A stretch of DNA of 64,000 nt. Source: JAFCUW01 sp049897565. GTDB lineage: Bacteria; Pseudomonadota; Gammaproteobacteria; Burkholderiales; Burkholderiaceae_D. The notes beneath the pieces were generated by a model. It made no database searches, was not told where the DNA came from, and saw nothing but the letters and a program-made list of their open reading frames with translations. The position numbers and the translations under genes were made by a program. Location: positions 1 to 64,000 of the forward strand of contig NZ_JAFCWM010000007.1 of NCBI RefSeq assembly GCF_049897565.1. Reading direction: 5' to 3'. Below, one piece after another: positions 13,574 to 22,680 of this stretch (its first letter is position 1; the number at the start of each line of letters is the position of its first letter).

Positions 13574-14644
13574 ATGAACGCAGCAATCCAATCGGCCGGC
13601 TACCGCGGCGACGCCGGACGCTGGCAGGCGGTGCAGAACCGCGACGCCGAGGCCGACGGCCAGTTCTACTATTCGGTCAGCAGCACCGGCGTGTACTGCC
13701 GGCCCTCGTGCGGCGCCCGGCCGGCGCTGCGCCGCAATGTGCGCTTCCACGACAGCTGCGCCGAGGCCGAACTGGCCGGCTTTCGCGCCTGCCTGCGCTG
13801 CAAACCGGACCAGCCGCCGCTGGCCGAGCGCCATGCCGCGGCGGTGGCGCGCGCCTGCCGCCTGATCGACGCCGCCGAAGAGGCGCCCGACCTGGACAGC
13901 CTGGCGCAGGCGTCCGGCATGAGCCGCTTCCATTTTCACCGCGTCTTCAAGGCCCACACCGGCATCACGCCGAAAGCCTACAGCGCCGCCGGCCGCGCGC
14001 GCCGCCTGCAAGAAGGCCTGGCCGGCGCGCCTACCGTGACCGATGCGATCTACGCCGCCGGCTTCAACTCGAGCGGGCGTTTTTACGCCGCATCGAGCGA
14101 GGTGCTCGGCATGAGCGCCACGACGTACCGCGCCGGCGGCAGCGGCGCCTCGATCCGCTTTGCCATCGGCGCCTGCTCGCTCGGCGCGATCCTGGTGGCG
14201 GCCACCGACAAGGGCATCTGCGCCATCCTGATGGGCGACGATCCCGAGCGCTTGGTACGCGATCTGCAAGACCGCTTCCCGCGCGCCGAACTGCGCGGCG
14301 CCGAGCTGGACTTCGAGGCGACCGTCGCCAAAGTCGTCGGGCTGGTCGAGTCGCCGGCCATCGGCCTTGACCTGCCGCTCGACGTGCGCGGCACCGCGTT
14401 CCAGCAGCGCGTCTGGCAGGCGCTGCGCGCGATACCGTCCGGCGCCACCGTCAGCTACGCCGAACTGGCCGAGCGGGTCGGCGTGCCATCCGGCGCGCGC
14501 GCCATCGCCGGCGCCTGCGCCGCCAATCCGGTCGCCGTCGCCATTCCATGTCACCGCGTGGTCAGGCAGGACGGCACCCTGTCCGGCTACCGCTGGGGCG
14601 TCGAGCGCAAGGCGGCGCTGCTCGAGCGCGAGGGCAAGGCATGA
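13574..14644 (+). CDS. ada: bifunctional Ada: methylphosphotriester/O6-methylguanine methyltransferase and regulator
   Basis: A 356-aa protein with the full Ada architecture: N-terminal zinc domain with Cys42 and Cys46 (GVYCRPSCGARPALRRNV) and CLRC, an AraC-type HTH (SLAQASGMSRFHFHRVFKAHTGITPKAY), and a C-terminal methyltransferase domain with the acceptor site AIPCHRVVRQDG. It repairs alkylated DNA by suicidal methyl transfer and, when methylated on the N-terminal Cys, activates alkylation-repair genes. ATG 13574 fits the domain start; the longer frame is spurious. It overlaps the following oxygenase gene by 4 bp (ATGA), so the two form an adaptive-response operon. Confidence 0.95.
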   Translation: MNAAIQSAGYRGDAGRWQAVQNRDAEADGQFYYSVSSTGVYCRPSCGARPALRRNVRFHDSCAEAELAGFRACLRCKPDQPPLAERHAAAVARACRLIDAAEEAPDLDSLAQASGMSRFHFHRVFKAHTGITPKAYSAAGRARRLQEGLAGAPTVTDAIYAAGFNSSGRFYAASSEVLGMSATTYRAGGSGASIRFAIGACSLGAILVAATDKGICAILMGDDPERLVRDLQDRFPRAELRGAELDFEATVAKVVGLVESPAIGLDLPLDVRGTAFQQRVWQALRAIPSGATVSYAELAERVGVPSGARAIAGACAANPVAVAIPCHRVVRQDGTLSGYRWGVERKAALLEREGKA

Positions 14645-15330
14645 CGGGCGATCAGTGGCAGCGCATCGCCGCCGACCTCGACGAGCATGGCTGCGCCGTC
14701 GTGCCAGGCTTGCTGACGGCGGCCGAATGCGCCGCGTACGCGGCCGCTTACGACTCGCCGCAGCTCTACCGCAGCCGCGTGGTCATGGAGCGCCACGGTT
14801 TCGGCCGCGGTGAATATCAGTACTTCGCCTATCCGCTGCCGCCGGCGCTGGCCGAACTGCGCGCCGCGCTGTATCCGCAACTGGCCGCCATCGCCAACCG
14901 CTGGTACGGCGCGCTCGGCATCGATAAGCGCTTCCCGCCGCAGCACGCCGAATTCATCGCCCGCTGCCACGCCGCCGGCCAGTTGCGGCCAACGCCGCTC
15001 GTGCTGCGCTACCGCGAGGGCGACTACAACTGCCTGCACCAGGACCTGTACGGCGAACACGTATTCCCGCTGCAGGTCGCGGTGCTGCTGTCGCGCCCCG
15101 GCGACGACTTCGCCGGCGGCGAATTCGTGCTCACCGAGCAGCGCCCGCGCATGCAGTCGCGCGCCGAGGTGGTGCCGCTGGCGCTGGGCGACGCCGTCAT
15201 CTTCCCGGTCAGCCTGCGCCCGGTGAACGGCGCGCGCGGCCCTTACCGCGTCAACATGCGGCACGGCGTCAGCCGGCTGCGCGCGGGCCTGCGCCACACC
15301 CTCGGCATCATCTTCCACGACGCCCTCTGA
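14641..15330 (+). CDS. 2OG-Fe(II) oxygenase, probable alkylation-repair partner of Ada
   Basis: A 229-aa protein whose central part has the iron-binding H-x-D as LHQDLYGEHVFPLQ (His133, Asp135) and a late His/Arg segment RHGVSRLRAGLRHTLGIIFHD. This matches the small oxygenase family annotated as acting on alkylated DNA (PF09859-like, COG3826), distinct from classical AlkB. ATG 14641 overlaps the ada stop. Co-translation with Ada supports a DNA-repair role, but the substrate is not shown by sequence. Confidence 0.8.
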   Translation: MTGDQWQRIAADLDEHGCAVVPGLLTAAECAAYAAAYDSPQLYRSRVVMERHGFGRGEYQYFAYPLPPALAELRAALYPQLAAIANRWYGALGIDKRFPPQHAEFIARCHAAGQLRPTPLVLRYREGDYNCLHQDLYGEHVFPLQVAVLLSRPGDDFAGGEFVLTEQRPRMQSRAEVVPLALGDAVIFPVSLRPVNGARGPYRVNMRHGVSRLRAGLRHTLGIIFHDAL

Positions 15331-15350
15331 GCGGCGACCTGCATGCCGGA

Positions 15351-15378
15351 TTGACCATTTCACAAATGTCTATACACT
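15351..15378 (+). promoter_or_regulatory. promoter with HutC-like operator before the amidohydrolase gene
   Basis: TTGACC (15351-15356) and TACACT (15373-15378) are spaced 16 bp. The sequence TGTCTATACA (15367-15376) overlaps the -10 element and is the reverse complement of the TGTATAGACA core of the hutU operator; 10 of 12 positions match the full box. HutC repression of the downstream gene is inferred. Confidence 0.6.
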
Positions 15379-15407
15379 CTCCAGTTCAACTCAACGGAGA
15401 GAAAACC

Positions 15408-17078
15408 ATGCGCCTGGCCCTGCTGCACAGTTCCCTGTTTGTCCTCGCTTCCATGGGAGCGCTCGGCGCCGCCCAGGCCGATACAGTGCTCGACCGCGCC
15501 AACGGTTACACCCTCAACAGCAAGAACGAGCTGGTGCGATTCACGTCGCTGGCGTTCGACGACAAGGGCAAGGTCACCGCCGTCGGCAGCGCCTCCGAGG
15601 TAGCGGCCAAGGCGCCCAAGGCGCGCCATATCGACATGCAGGGGCGTACCGTGCTGCCAGGGCTGATCGACGCCCACGGCCACGTATTCGGCCTGGGCGA
15701 GATGCTCACCCAGCTCGACCTGTCGACGACGGCCTCGCTGGCCGACGCCCTTAAAGCTGTCAGCGCCTACGCCGGCGCCAATCCGAAGCAGCCGTGGCTG
15801 CGCGGGCGCGGCTGGAACCAGGAGATCTGGAAGCTGGGCCGCTTCCCCACCGCCGCGGAACTCGACGGCGCGCTGGCCGACCGCCCGATCTGGCTCGAAC
15901 GCGTCGACGGCCATGCCGGCTGGGCCAACAGCCGCGCGCTGCAGCTGGCCGGCATCACCAACACGACGCCCGATCCGGCCGGTGGAAAGATCATGCGCGA
16001 CGCCGCCGGCAACGCCACCGGCATCCTGGTCGACGCCGCGCAGTCCCTGGTGCAGAAGGTCATGCCGAACCAGACCGAGGCGCAGGCGCGCGTGGTGCTC
16101 GACCGCGCGCTGGCCGAAATCGCCCGCGTCGGCATCACCAGCGTGCACGACGCCGGTGTCGACTCGGGCAACGACCGCCTCTACCGCGACTACGCCGACC
16201 ACGGCAAGCTCACCGTGCGCGTGTACGGCATGATCGGCGGCGTCGAACAGGACTTCGACCGCCTCGCCGCCAAAGGCCCGCTGAAGACCTACGCCGGCGA
16301 CATGTATGCGCTGCGCGCCGTCAAGCTGTACTCCGACGGCGCCCTCGGCAGCCGCGGCGCGGCGCTGATCGCGCCCTACAGCGACGAGCCGTCCTCGCGC
16401 GGCCTGCTGTTCAGTAGCGACGCGTCGATGCGCGCGACGATGGAAAAGGCGATGAAGAAGGGCTACCAGGTCAACGTTCACGCCATCGGCGACGCCGGCA
16501 ACCGCCAGATCCTCGACGGCTACCAGGCGCTGGTGACCAGCACCGCCAGCGCCGGCCAGCGCCACCGCATCGAGCACGCCCAGGTCGTCGCCCTCGGCGA
16601 CATCGCCCGCTTCAAGGGCATCGGCATCATCCCGTCGATGCAGCCGACCCACGCCACGTCCGACATGAACATGGCCGAGCAGCGCGTCGGCGCCGAGCGT
16701 ATCAAGGGCGCCTACGCCTGGCGCACCTTCCTCGAGCAAGGCTCGCGCATCGCCTGCGGCTCCGACTTCCCGGTCGAGTCGCCCAACCCGTTCTTCGGCA
16801 TCCACGCCGCCGTCACGCGCCAGGATGCGCAAGGCCAGCCGGCCGCCGGCTGGTATGCCGGCCAGGCGATGACCTTGAAAGAGGCGTTCCGCTGCTTCAC
16901 CCTCGACGCCGCCTACGCCGGCCACCAGGAGGACAAACTCGGCTCGCTCGAACCGGGCAAGTGGGCCGACTTCATCGTCATCGACCAGGACCTGTTCACC
17001 ATGCCGGCCAGCGCCATCCACAACACCGGCGTGCTGGAAACCTGGGTCGCCGGGCGCAAGGTCTACCAGCGCAAGTGA
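15408..17078 (+). CDS. exported amidohydrolase (YtcJ-like)
   Basis: A 556-aa metal-dependent hydrolase with a signal peptide (MRLALLHSSLFVLASMGALGAAQA). Landmarks of the YtcJ/LAF3 amidohydrolase-3 family: GRTVLPGLIDAHGHVFGLG (metal HxH), GITSVHDAGVD, KLYSDGALGSRGA, QVNVHAIGDAGNR, HRIEHAQ, and SDFPVESPNPF with the catalytic Asp. The start at 15408 has GGAGAG upstream and precedes the signal peptide. The HutC-like box in its promoter and its position between hutC and hutU suggest it acts on a histidine-derived or related N-acyl/cyclic amide outside the cytoplasm; the substrate is unknown. Confidence 0.85.
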   Translation: MRLALLHSSLFVLASMGALGAAQADTVLDRANGYTLNSKNELVRFTSLAFDDKGKVTAVGSASEVAAKAPKARHIDMQGRTVLPGLIDAHGHVFGLGEMLTQLDLSTTASLADALKAVSAYAGANPKQPWLRGRGWNQEIWKLGRFPTAAELDGALADRPIWLERVDGHAGWANSRALQLAGITNTTPDPAGGKIMRDAAGNATGILVDAAQSLVQKVMPNQTEAQARVVLDRALAEIARVGITSVHDAGVDSGNDRLYRDYADHGKLTVRVYGMIGGVEQDFDRLAAKGPLKTYAGDMYALRAVKLYSDGALGSRGAALIAPYSDEPSSRGLLFSSDASMRATMEKAMKKGYQVNVHAIGDAGNRQILDGYQALVTSTASAGQRHRIEHAQVVALGDIARFKGIGIIPSMQPTHATSDMNMAEQRVGAERIKGAYAWRTFLEQGSRIACGSDFPVESPNPFFGIHAAVTRQDAQGQPAAGWYAGQAMTLKEAFRCFTLDAAYAGHQEDKLGSLEPGKWADFIVIDQDLFTMPASAIHNTGVLETWVAGRKVYQRK

Positions 17079-17107
17079 GCGGGGCCGGGCAGGCCGCCGA
17101 AAAGTGT

Positions 17108-17136
17108 TGACGAACTTGTATAGACAACCTAGACTT
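17108..17136 (+). promoter_or_regulatory. hut operon promoter with HutC operator
   Basis: TTGACG (17108-17113) and TAGACT (17131-17136) are 17 bp apart. Between them lies the perfect imperfect-dyad HutC box TTGTATAGACAA (17117-17128), as known from Pseudomonas and enteric hut operators. The hutU start codon follows 30 bp downstream. Confidence 0.85.
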
Positions 17137-17165
17137 CAGGGGCCTACCCAATTCCAGGAGCTGCC

Positions 17166-18962
17166 ATGAGCACCGATCCAAGTCACGACGTCGACCCGCG
17201 GTTCGATTCCAGCCGCGTCGTCCGCGCCCCGCGCGGCACCGAACTGGCCTGCAAGAGCTGGCTCACTGAAGCTGCCTACCGCATGCTGCAAAATAACCTC
17301 GATCCGGAAGTGGCGGAAAATCCGCAGCACCTGGTGGTCTATGGCGGCATCGGACGCGCGGCGCGCAACTGGGCCTGCTTCGACCAGATCCTGGCGTCCT
17401 TGCGCACGCTAGGCGACGACCAGACCTTGCTGATCCAGTCCGGCAAACCGGTCGGCGTCTTCCAGACCCACGTCGATGCGCCGCGCGTGTTGATCGCCAA
17501 TTCGAACCTGGTGCCGAAGTGGTCCACCTGGGAGCACTTCAATGAACTCGACCGCAAGGGCCTGTTCATGTACGGCCAGATGACGGCCGGCAGCTGGATC
17601 TACATCGGCACCCAGGGCATCGTCCAGGGCACCTACGAAACGTTCGCCGAAGCCGGCCGCCAGCACTTCGGCGGCGACTGGGGCGGGCGCTGGATCCTCA
17701 CCGCCGGCCTGGGCGGCATGGGCGGCGCCCAGCCGCTGGCGGCCAGCTTCGCCGGCGCCGTCTCGCTCAACATCGAGTGCCAGCAGAGCAGCATCGACTT
17801 CCGCCTGCGCACCGGTTACCTCGACAAGCAGGCCGCCAGCATCGACGACGCCATTTCGCTGATCGAGCAGCACACCGCCGCGCGCGAAGCGGTCTCGATC
17901 GGCCTGCTCGGCAACGCCGCCGAGGTGCTGCCGGAGCTGGTGCGGCGCGCCAAAGCCGGCGGCATCGTGCCCGACCTCGTCACCGACCAGACTTCGGCGC
18001 ATGACCTGATCAACGGCTACCTGCCGCTCGGCTGGAGCGTCGCCGAATGGAAGGCCGCGCAGCAGGACCCGGCCGAGCACGCGCGCCTGAAAGCGGCCGC
18101 CTCGGAATCGTGCGCCGTCCATGTGCAGGCGATCCTCGACTTCCACGCGATGGGCGTGCGCGCCGTCGACTACGGCAACAACATCCGCCAGGTCGCGTTC
18201 GACCAGGGTATCGCCGACGCCTTCTCCTTCCCCGGCTTTGTGCCGGCGTATATCCGGCCGCAGTTTTGCGAAGGGCGCGGGCCGTTCCGCTGGGTCGCGC
18301 TGTCGGGTGACCCGGAAGACATCTACAAGACCGACGCCAAGATCAAGGAGCTGTTCCCGCACCATAGGCAGGTCCACCATTGGCTCGACATGGCGCGCGA
18401 GCGGATCGCCTTCCAGGGCTTGCCGGCGCGGATCTGCTGGCTGGGCCTGGGGGAGCGCCACATCGCCGGCCTCGCCTTCAACGAGATGGTGCGCACCGGC
18501 GAACTGAAGGCGCCGATCGTCATCGGCCGCGACCACCTCGACACCGGCTCGGTCGCCAGCCCGAACCGCGAAACCGAGAGCATGCGCGACGGTACCGACG
18601 CGGTGTCGGACTGGCCGCTGCTCAACGCCATGCTCAACACGGCAGCCGGCGCCACCTGGGTCTCGCTGCACCACGGCGGCGGCGTCGGCATGGGCTACTC
18701 TCAGCATGCCGGCATGGTGATCGTCGCCGACGGCAGCGAGGCCGCCGCCAGGCGGCTGGCCCGCGTGCTCGTCAACGACAGCGGCTCGGGCGTGATGCGC
18801 CACGCCGATGCCGGCTACGAAACCGCAATCGCCTGCGCCGAGCGGAACCACCTTGACCTCCCTATGGTCCTGCAGGACGGGAACCGTTCCTTGCAAGGAA
18901 CGGTCGTTTCGCAGGCAGGCAGCGTGCTGCCTGAACCTCCTGCTACACCAATGATCAAATAA
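17166..18962 (+). CDS. hutU: urocanate hydratase with a C-terminal extension
   Basis: Urocanase converts urocanate to 4-imidazolone-5-propionate with tightly bound NAD. Family motifs are dense: QNNLDPEVAENP, YGGIGRAARNW, TLLIQSGKPVG, GMGGAQPLA, and the catalytic Cys in ARICWLGLGERH (about residue 424). At 598 aa it is longer than the usual 555-560. The expected end LDLPM-IK appears split by 29 residues (VLQDGNRSLQG...PPATPM) encoded by a hairpin-rich 87-bp segment. The stop overlaps the hutH start (TAATG). First gene of the HutC-controlled operon. Confidence 0.95.
   Translation: MSTDPSHDVDPRFDSSRVVRAPRGTELACKSWLTEAAYRMLQNNLDPEVAENPQHLVVYGGIGRAARNWACFDQILASLRTLGDDQTLLIQSGKPVGVFQTHVDAPRVLIANSNLVPKWSTWEHFNELDRKGLFMYGQMTAGSWIYIGTQGIVQGTYETFAEAGRQHFGGDWGGRWILTAGLGGMGGAQPLAASFAGAVSLNIECQQSSIDFRLRTGYLDKQAASIDDAISLIEQHTAAREAVSIGLLGNAAEVLPELVRRAKAGGIVPDLVTDQTSAHDLINGYLPLGWSVAEWKAAQQDPAEHARLKAAASESCAVHVQAILDFHAMGVRAVDYGNNIRQVAFDQGIADAFSFPGFVPAYIRPQFCEGRGPFRWVALSGDPEDIYKTDAKIKELFPHHRQVHHWLDMARERIAFQGLPARICWLGLGERHIAGLAFNEMVRTGELKAPIVIGRDHLDTGSVASPNRETESMRDGTDAVSDWPLLNAMLNTAAGATWVSLHHGGGVGMGYSQHAGMVIVADGSEAAARRLARVLVNDSGSGVMRHADAGYETAIACAERNHLDLPMVLQDGNRSLQGTVVSQAGSVLPEPPATPMIK
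18867..18953. repeat. 87-bp hairpin-rich in-frame segment inside hutU
   Basis: It contains three successive palindromes: GTCCTGCAGGAC (18867-18878), a perfect 22-bp palindrome (18883-18904, half-site ACCGTTCCTTG) and CAGGCAGC-GT-GCTGCCTG (18916-18933). It is bordered by ATG on both sides (18864-18866, 18951-18953), as a 3-bp target duplication would be. Removing it restores a normal LPMIK urocanase end. It resembles a small palindromic mobile or REP-type unit that kept the reading frame and the hutU-hutH overlap. Confidence 0.6.
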
Positions 18963-20506
18963 TGATGACTACTTCAACCGACAGCTGGACCCTGATCCCT
19001 GGTGTCATGACCTTGGCCGACCTGCGCGCGGTGTGGACTTCCAGCGCCCCGGTGGTGCTGGCCGACAGCGCCTGGCCGGCCATCGAAGCGTCCGCCGCGG
19101 CGGTGCGCGCGATCGTCGCCAAGGGCGACGCCGCCTACGGCATCAACACCGGCTTCGGCATCCTGGCCAGGCAGCGCATCCCCGACCAGCAGCTCGAGCA
19201 GCTGCAGCGCAACCTGATCCTGTCGCACTCGGTCGGCACCGGCGCGCTGCTGTCGGACGCCGTGGTGCGCCTGGTGATGCTGATGAAGATCGGCAGCCTG
19301 GCGCGCGGCTATTCGGGCGTGCGCCCGGTCATCGTCGAAACCCTCGTCGCGCTGTACAACGCCGGCATCATGCCGGCCATTCCGGCCAAGGGGTCGGTCG
19401 GCGCCTCGGGCGACCTGGCGCCACTGGCTCACATGACGCTGGCGATGCTCGGCGTCGGCCAGGTACGCGTCAACGGCGAACTGCTTGATGCCACCGAAGC
19501 GCTGGCCGCCGCCGGCATCGCCCCGGTGGTGCTGGCCGCCAAAGAAGGGCTGGCGCTGATCAACGGCACCCAGGTATCGACCGCGCTGGCGCTGCACGGC
19601 CTGTTCATGGCCGAGCGCCTGCTGGAGGCGGCCATCGTCGCCGGCTCGCTGTCGTTGGATGCCGCCAAGGGCAGCGACGCCCCGTTCGATGCACGCGTGC
19701 ACGCGGTGCGCGGCCAACCTGGCCAGATCGCCACCGCCGCCATCTACCGCGAGCTGATGGCCGGCAGCGCCATTCGCGCCTCGCACCTGGTCGGCGACGA
19801 GCGGGTGCAGGATCCGTATAGCTTGCGCTGCCAGCCGCAGGTCATGGGCGCTGTGATGGACATTATTAATAACGCTGCGCGCACCTTGCTCATCGAAGCG
19901 AACGCGGTGACCGACAATCCGCTCATTTTCGATGGCACCATTATCTCGGGCGGGAATTTCCACGCCGAGCCGGTCGCCTTTGCCGCCGACACGCTGGCGC
20001 TGGCGATCGCCGAAATCGGCGCGCTGGCCGAGCGCCGCATCGCGCTGCTGATCGACGCCACCTTGTCCGGTCTGCCGCCATTCCTGGTGCGCGACCCCGG
20101 CGTCAATTCCGGCTTCATGATCGCGCACGTCACCGCCGCCGCGCTGGCGTCGGAGAACAAGTCGCTGGCCCATCCGGCCAGCGTCGACAGCCTGCCGACG
20201 TCGGCCAACCAGGAAGACCATGTCAGCATGGCCACCTTCGCCGCGCGCCGGCTCGACGATATGGCGCACAATACAGCTGTCATCGTCGGCATCGAGCTGC
20301 TGGCGGCGGCGCAGGGCATCGACTTCCACCGGCCGCTGACGAGCTCCGCGCACCTCGAGCACGTGCATGAGCAACTAAGGCGCCAGGTGCCGTTCTTCGA
20401 TGCCGACCGCTTCTTCGCGCCCGACATCGAAGCGGCCAAGCAGATGGTCATCGACGGAACGCTGAGCGCCTCGTGCAAGGAAGTATTCGCCGCGCTGTAT
20501 CAATAA
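18962..20506 (+). CDS. hutH: histidine ammonia-lyase
   Basis: A 514-aa enzyme that deaminates histidine to urocanate, the first step of the pathway. The MIO-forming Ala-Ser-Gly lies at 148-150 in GSVGASGDLAPLAHM; YGINTGFG (59-66), QDPYSLRCQPQVMG and NPLIF are further signatures. The start ATG at 18962 overlaps the hutU stop by one base, giving translational coupling. Followed 18 bp later by hutG. Confidence 0.98.
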   Translation: MMTTSTDSWTLIPGVMTLADLRAVWTSSAPVVLADSAWPAIEASAAAVRAIVAKGDAAYGINTGFGILARQRIPDQQLEQLQRNLILSHSVGTGALLSDAVVRLVMLMKIGSLARGYSGVRPVIVETLVALYNAGIMPAIPAKGSVGASGDLAPLAHMTLAMLGVGQVRVNGELLDATEALAAAGIAPVVLAAKEGLALINGTQVSTALALHGLFMAERLLEAAIVAGSLSLDAAKGSDAPFDARVHAVRGQPGQIATAAIYRELMAGSAIRASHLVGDERVQDPYSLRCQPQVMGAVMDIINNAARTLLIEANAVTDNPLIFDGTIISGGNFHAEPVAFAADTLALAIAEIGALAERRIALLIDATLSGLPPFLVRDPGVNSGFMIAHVTAAALASENKSLAHPASVDSLPTSANQEDHVSMATFAARRLDDMAHNTAVIVGIELLAAAQGIDFHRPLTSSAHLEHVHEQLRRQVPFFDADRFFAPDIEAAKQMVIDGTLSASCKEVFAALYQ

Positions 20507-20524
20507 GTAAAGCCAGGAGTGACG

Positions 20525-21313
20525 ATGGATTTCGAGTTCAAGGCCGGCAGTATCCCGATCCTGGTGTCGATGCCGCATGCCGGCGCCGACATCCCGGACG
20601 ACATAGCGGCCCGCATGGCGCCGTGCGCGCTGGCCAGGGCCGACACCGACTGGCACCTGCCGCAGCTGTATGACTTCCTCGGCGAGATGGGCGCCTCGAC
20701 CATTGCCGCGCGCTGGTCGCGCTACGTCATCGACCTGAACCGCCCGCCCGAGGACACCAACCTGTATCCCGGCATGGACACCACCGGCCTGTGCCCGGTC
20801 GACACCTTCGGCCGCGAGCGTTTGTACCTCGCCGGCCACGACCCGTCCGACGCCGACGTGCGGCAGCGGCTGGCGCGCTACTGGCGGCCCTATCACCAGC
20901 AGCTGCGCGCCGAACTCGATCGCCTGCTGGCGCTGCACGGCAAGGTGGTGCTGTGGGATGCCCATTCGATCGCGTCGACGGTGCCGCGCTTTTTCGACGG
21001 CCGCCTGCCCGACCTGAACTTCGGCACCGCCGACGGCGCCTCGTGCGACCAAGGGCTGGCCGACGCCGTGGTGGCCGCGGCGCCCGCAGCGAGTCAGTAC
21101 AGCATCGCCGTCAACGGCCGCTTCAAGGGCGGCTACATCACCCGCCAGTACGGCCGCCCCGCCGCCAACGTGCACGCGATCCAGCTCGAAATGTGCCAGT
21201 GTCTGTACATGGACGAGAGCACGCCGTTCGCCTACCGGCCGGACGTGGCACGCCGGATCCAGCCGGCGCTGCGCCAGATGGTGGCGGCCGCCGCCGATTG
21301 GGTCCGCCAGTGA
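20525..21313 (+). CDS. hutG: N-formylglutamate deformylase
   Basis: A 262-aa zinc amidohydrolase of the FGase family, which hydrolyses N-formyl-L-glutamate to glutamate and formate, the last step of the five-step route. Motifs include SMPHAGADIPD near the N-terminus, DTDWHLPQLYDF, VIDLNRPPEDTNLYPG, DAHSIAS and GGYITRQYGRP. ATG 20525 lies 6 bp behind AGGAG; an in-frame GTG at 20519 overlaps that site and is less likely. It overlaps hutF by 4 bp. Confidence 0.95.
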   Translation: MDFEFKAGSIPILVSMPHAGADIPDDIAARMAPCALARADTDWHLPQLYDFLGEMGASTIAARWSRYVIDLNRPPEDTNLYPGMDTTGLCPVDTFGRERLYLAGHDPSDADVRQRLARYWRPYHQQLRAELDRLLALHGKVVLWDAHSIASTVPRFFDGRLPDLNFGTADGASCDQGLADAVVAAAPAASQYSIAVNGRFKGGYITRQYGRPAANVHAIQLEMCQCLYMDESTPFAYRPDVARRIQPALRQMVAAAADWVRQ

Positions 21314-22680
21314 ACGCGCGGCTGTTCGCCCGCCACGCCTTGCTGCCGCATGGCTGGGAGGCGGATGTCCTGATCGAGTGGGACGCCGGCGGCACGCTGA
21401 TGTCGGTCACTTCCGGTTCGATTCCAGTCGGAGGGATCGAGATCGCGCAGCTGGTGGTGCCGGGCATGGTCAACCTGCATTCGCACGCCTTCCAGCGCGC
21501 GCTGGCCGGCCTGACCGAAACAGCCGGCGACAACCCGGACAGCTTCTGGACCTGGCGCGAGCTGATGTACCGCTTCGCGCGCACAATCACGCCCGAGCAG
21601 ATCGAAGCCATCGCCGCCCAGCTGTTCGTCGAGTGCCTGCGCCACGGCTACACGGCGGTGTGCGAATTCCATTACGTGCAGCGCGCGCCCGGCGGCACGC
21701 TGTATCCGCGGCCGGCCGAAACGGCCGAGCGGGTGGTCGCCGCTTCGCGCGCCGCCGGCATCGGCCTGACGATGCTGCCGGTCTTGTACAGCTATGCCGG
21801 CTTTGGCGACCTGCCGCTCGGCGCCGACCAGCAGCGCTTTCGCACCGATCCGGCGCAGGTGCTGCAGATGGTCGAGGCGCTCGAACCGATGCGCGGCGGC
21901 CAGCTCGAAATCGGCGCGGCGCCGCATTCGCTGCGCGCCGCGTCGATCACGCAGATACAGCAGCTGGCGCGGGCGATGCCGGCCGGCCGCCCGCTGCACA
22001 TCCACATCGCCGAACAGCAGGGCGAGGTGCTGCAGTGCCAAACCGCCACCGGCATGCGCCCGCTGCGCTACTTGTCCGAGCACCTCGCGCTCGATGCGCG
22101 CTGGTGCCTGGTGCACGCGACCCACATCGACGCCGACGAAGTCGAGCGCATCGCTGCCAGCGGCGCTGTCGCCGGCCTGTGTCCCACCACCGAGGCAAAC
22201 CTGGGCGACGGCCTGTTCCCGCTGGCGCAGTTCAGCGCTGCCGGCGGGCGCTTCGGCATCGGCAGCGACAGCCACGTTTCGCAAAGCCCGGTCGAAGAAC
22301 TGCGCTGGCTCGAATACGGCCAGCGCCTGCAGCACCAGCGCCGCAACGTCGCGGTGTCGCCGACGCAGCGCAAGGTCGGCGAGTTCCTGTGGCAGGGCGC
22401 CTTGCAGGGCGGGGCGCAGGCGAGCGGGCGCAAGGTTGGCGCGCTGGCGGCCGGCATGCGCGCCGACCTGCTGGTGCTCGATAGCGAACACCCTAACCTG
22501 GCCGGCGCGCCGCCCGGCGACGTGCTCGGCATCTTCGTTTTTGCCGGCAACGACAACCTGGTGCGCGACGTGCTGGCGGGCGGGCGCTGGGTGGTGCAAG
22601 CGGGGCGCCACGCCGACCAGGACGCCATCGCCAGCGGCTACAAACAGGCTATCGCCAACCTGCGGGAGGTTCGCTCATGA
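21310..22680 (+). CDS. hutF: formimidoylglutamate deiminase
   Basis: A 456-aa amidohydrolase-superfamily deiminase that converts N-formimino-glutamate to N-formylglutamate and ammonia, feeding HutG. Metal ligands are visible in GMVNLHSHAFQRAL, the HIHIAEQ strand, LVHATH and the SDSHVS aspartate. The GTG at 21310 overlaps the hutG stop (GTGA); the long upstream extension of the frame is inside hutG and is not coding. Presence of HutF plus HutG defines the five-step pathway and explains the absence of a formiminoglutamase. Confidence 0.94.
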   Translation: MNARLFARHALLPHGWEADVLIEWDAGGTLMSVTSGSIPVGGIEIAQLVVPGMVNLHSHAFQRALAGLTETAGDNPDSFWTWRELMYRFARTITPEQIEAIAAQLFVECLRHGYTAVCEFHYVQRAPGGTLYPRPAETAERVVAASRAAGIGLTMLPVLYSYAGFGDLPLGADQQRFRTDPAQVLQMVEALEPMRGGQLEIGAAPHSLRAASITQIQQLARAMPAGRPLHIHIAEQQGEVLQCQTATGMRPLRYLSEHLALDARWCLVHATHIDADEVERIAASGAVAGLCPTTEANLGDGLFPLAQFSAAGGRFGIGSDSHVSQSPVEELRWLEYGQRLQHQRRNVAVSPTQRKVGEFLWQGALQGGAQASGRKVGALAAGMRADLLVLDSEHPNLAGAPPGDVLGIFVFAGNDNLVRDVLAGGRWVVQAGRHADQDAIASGYKQAIANLREVRS

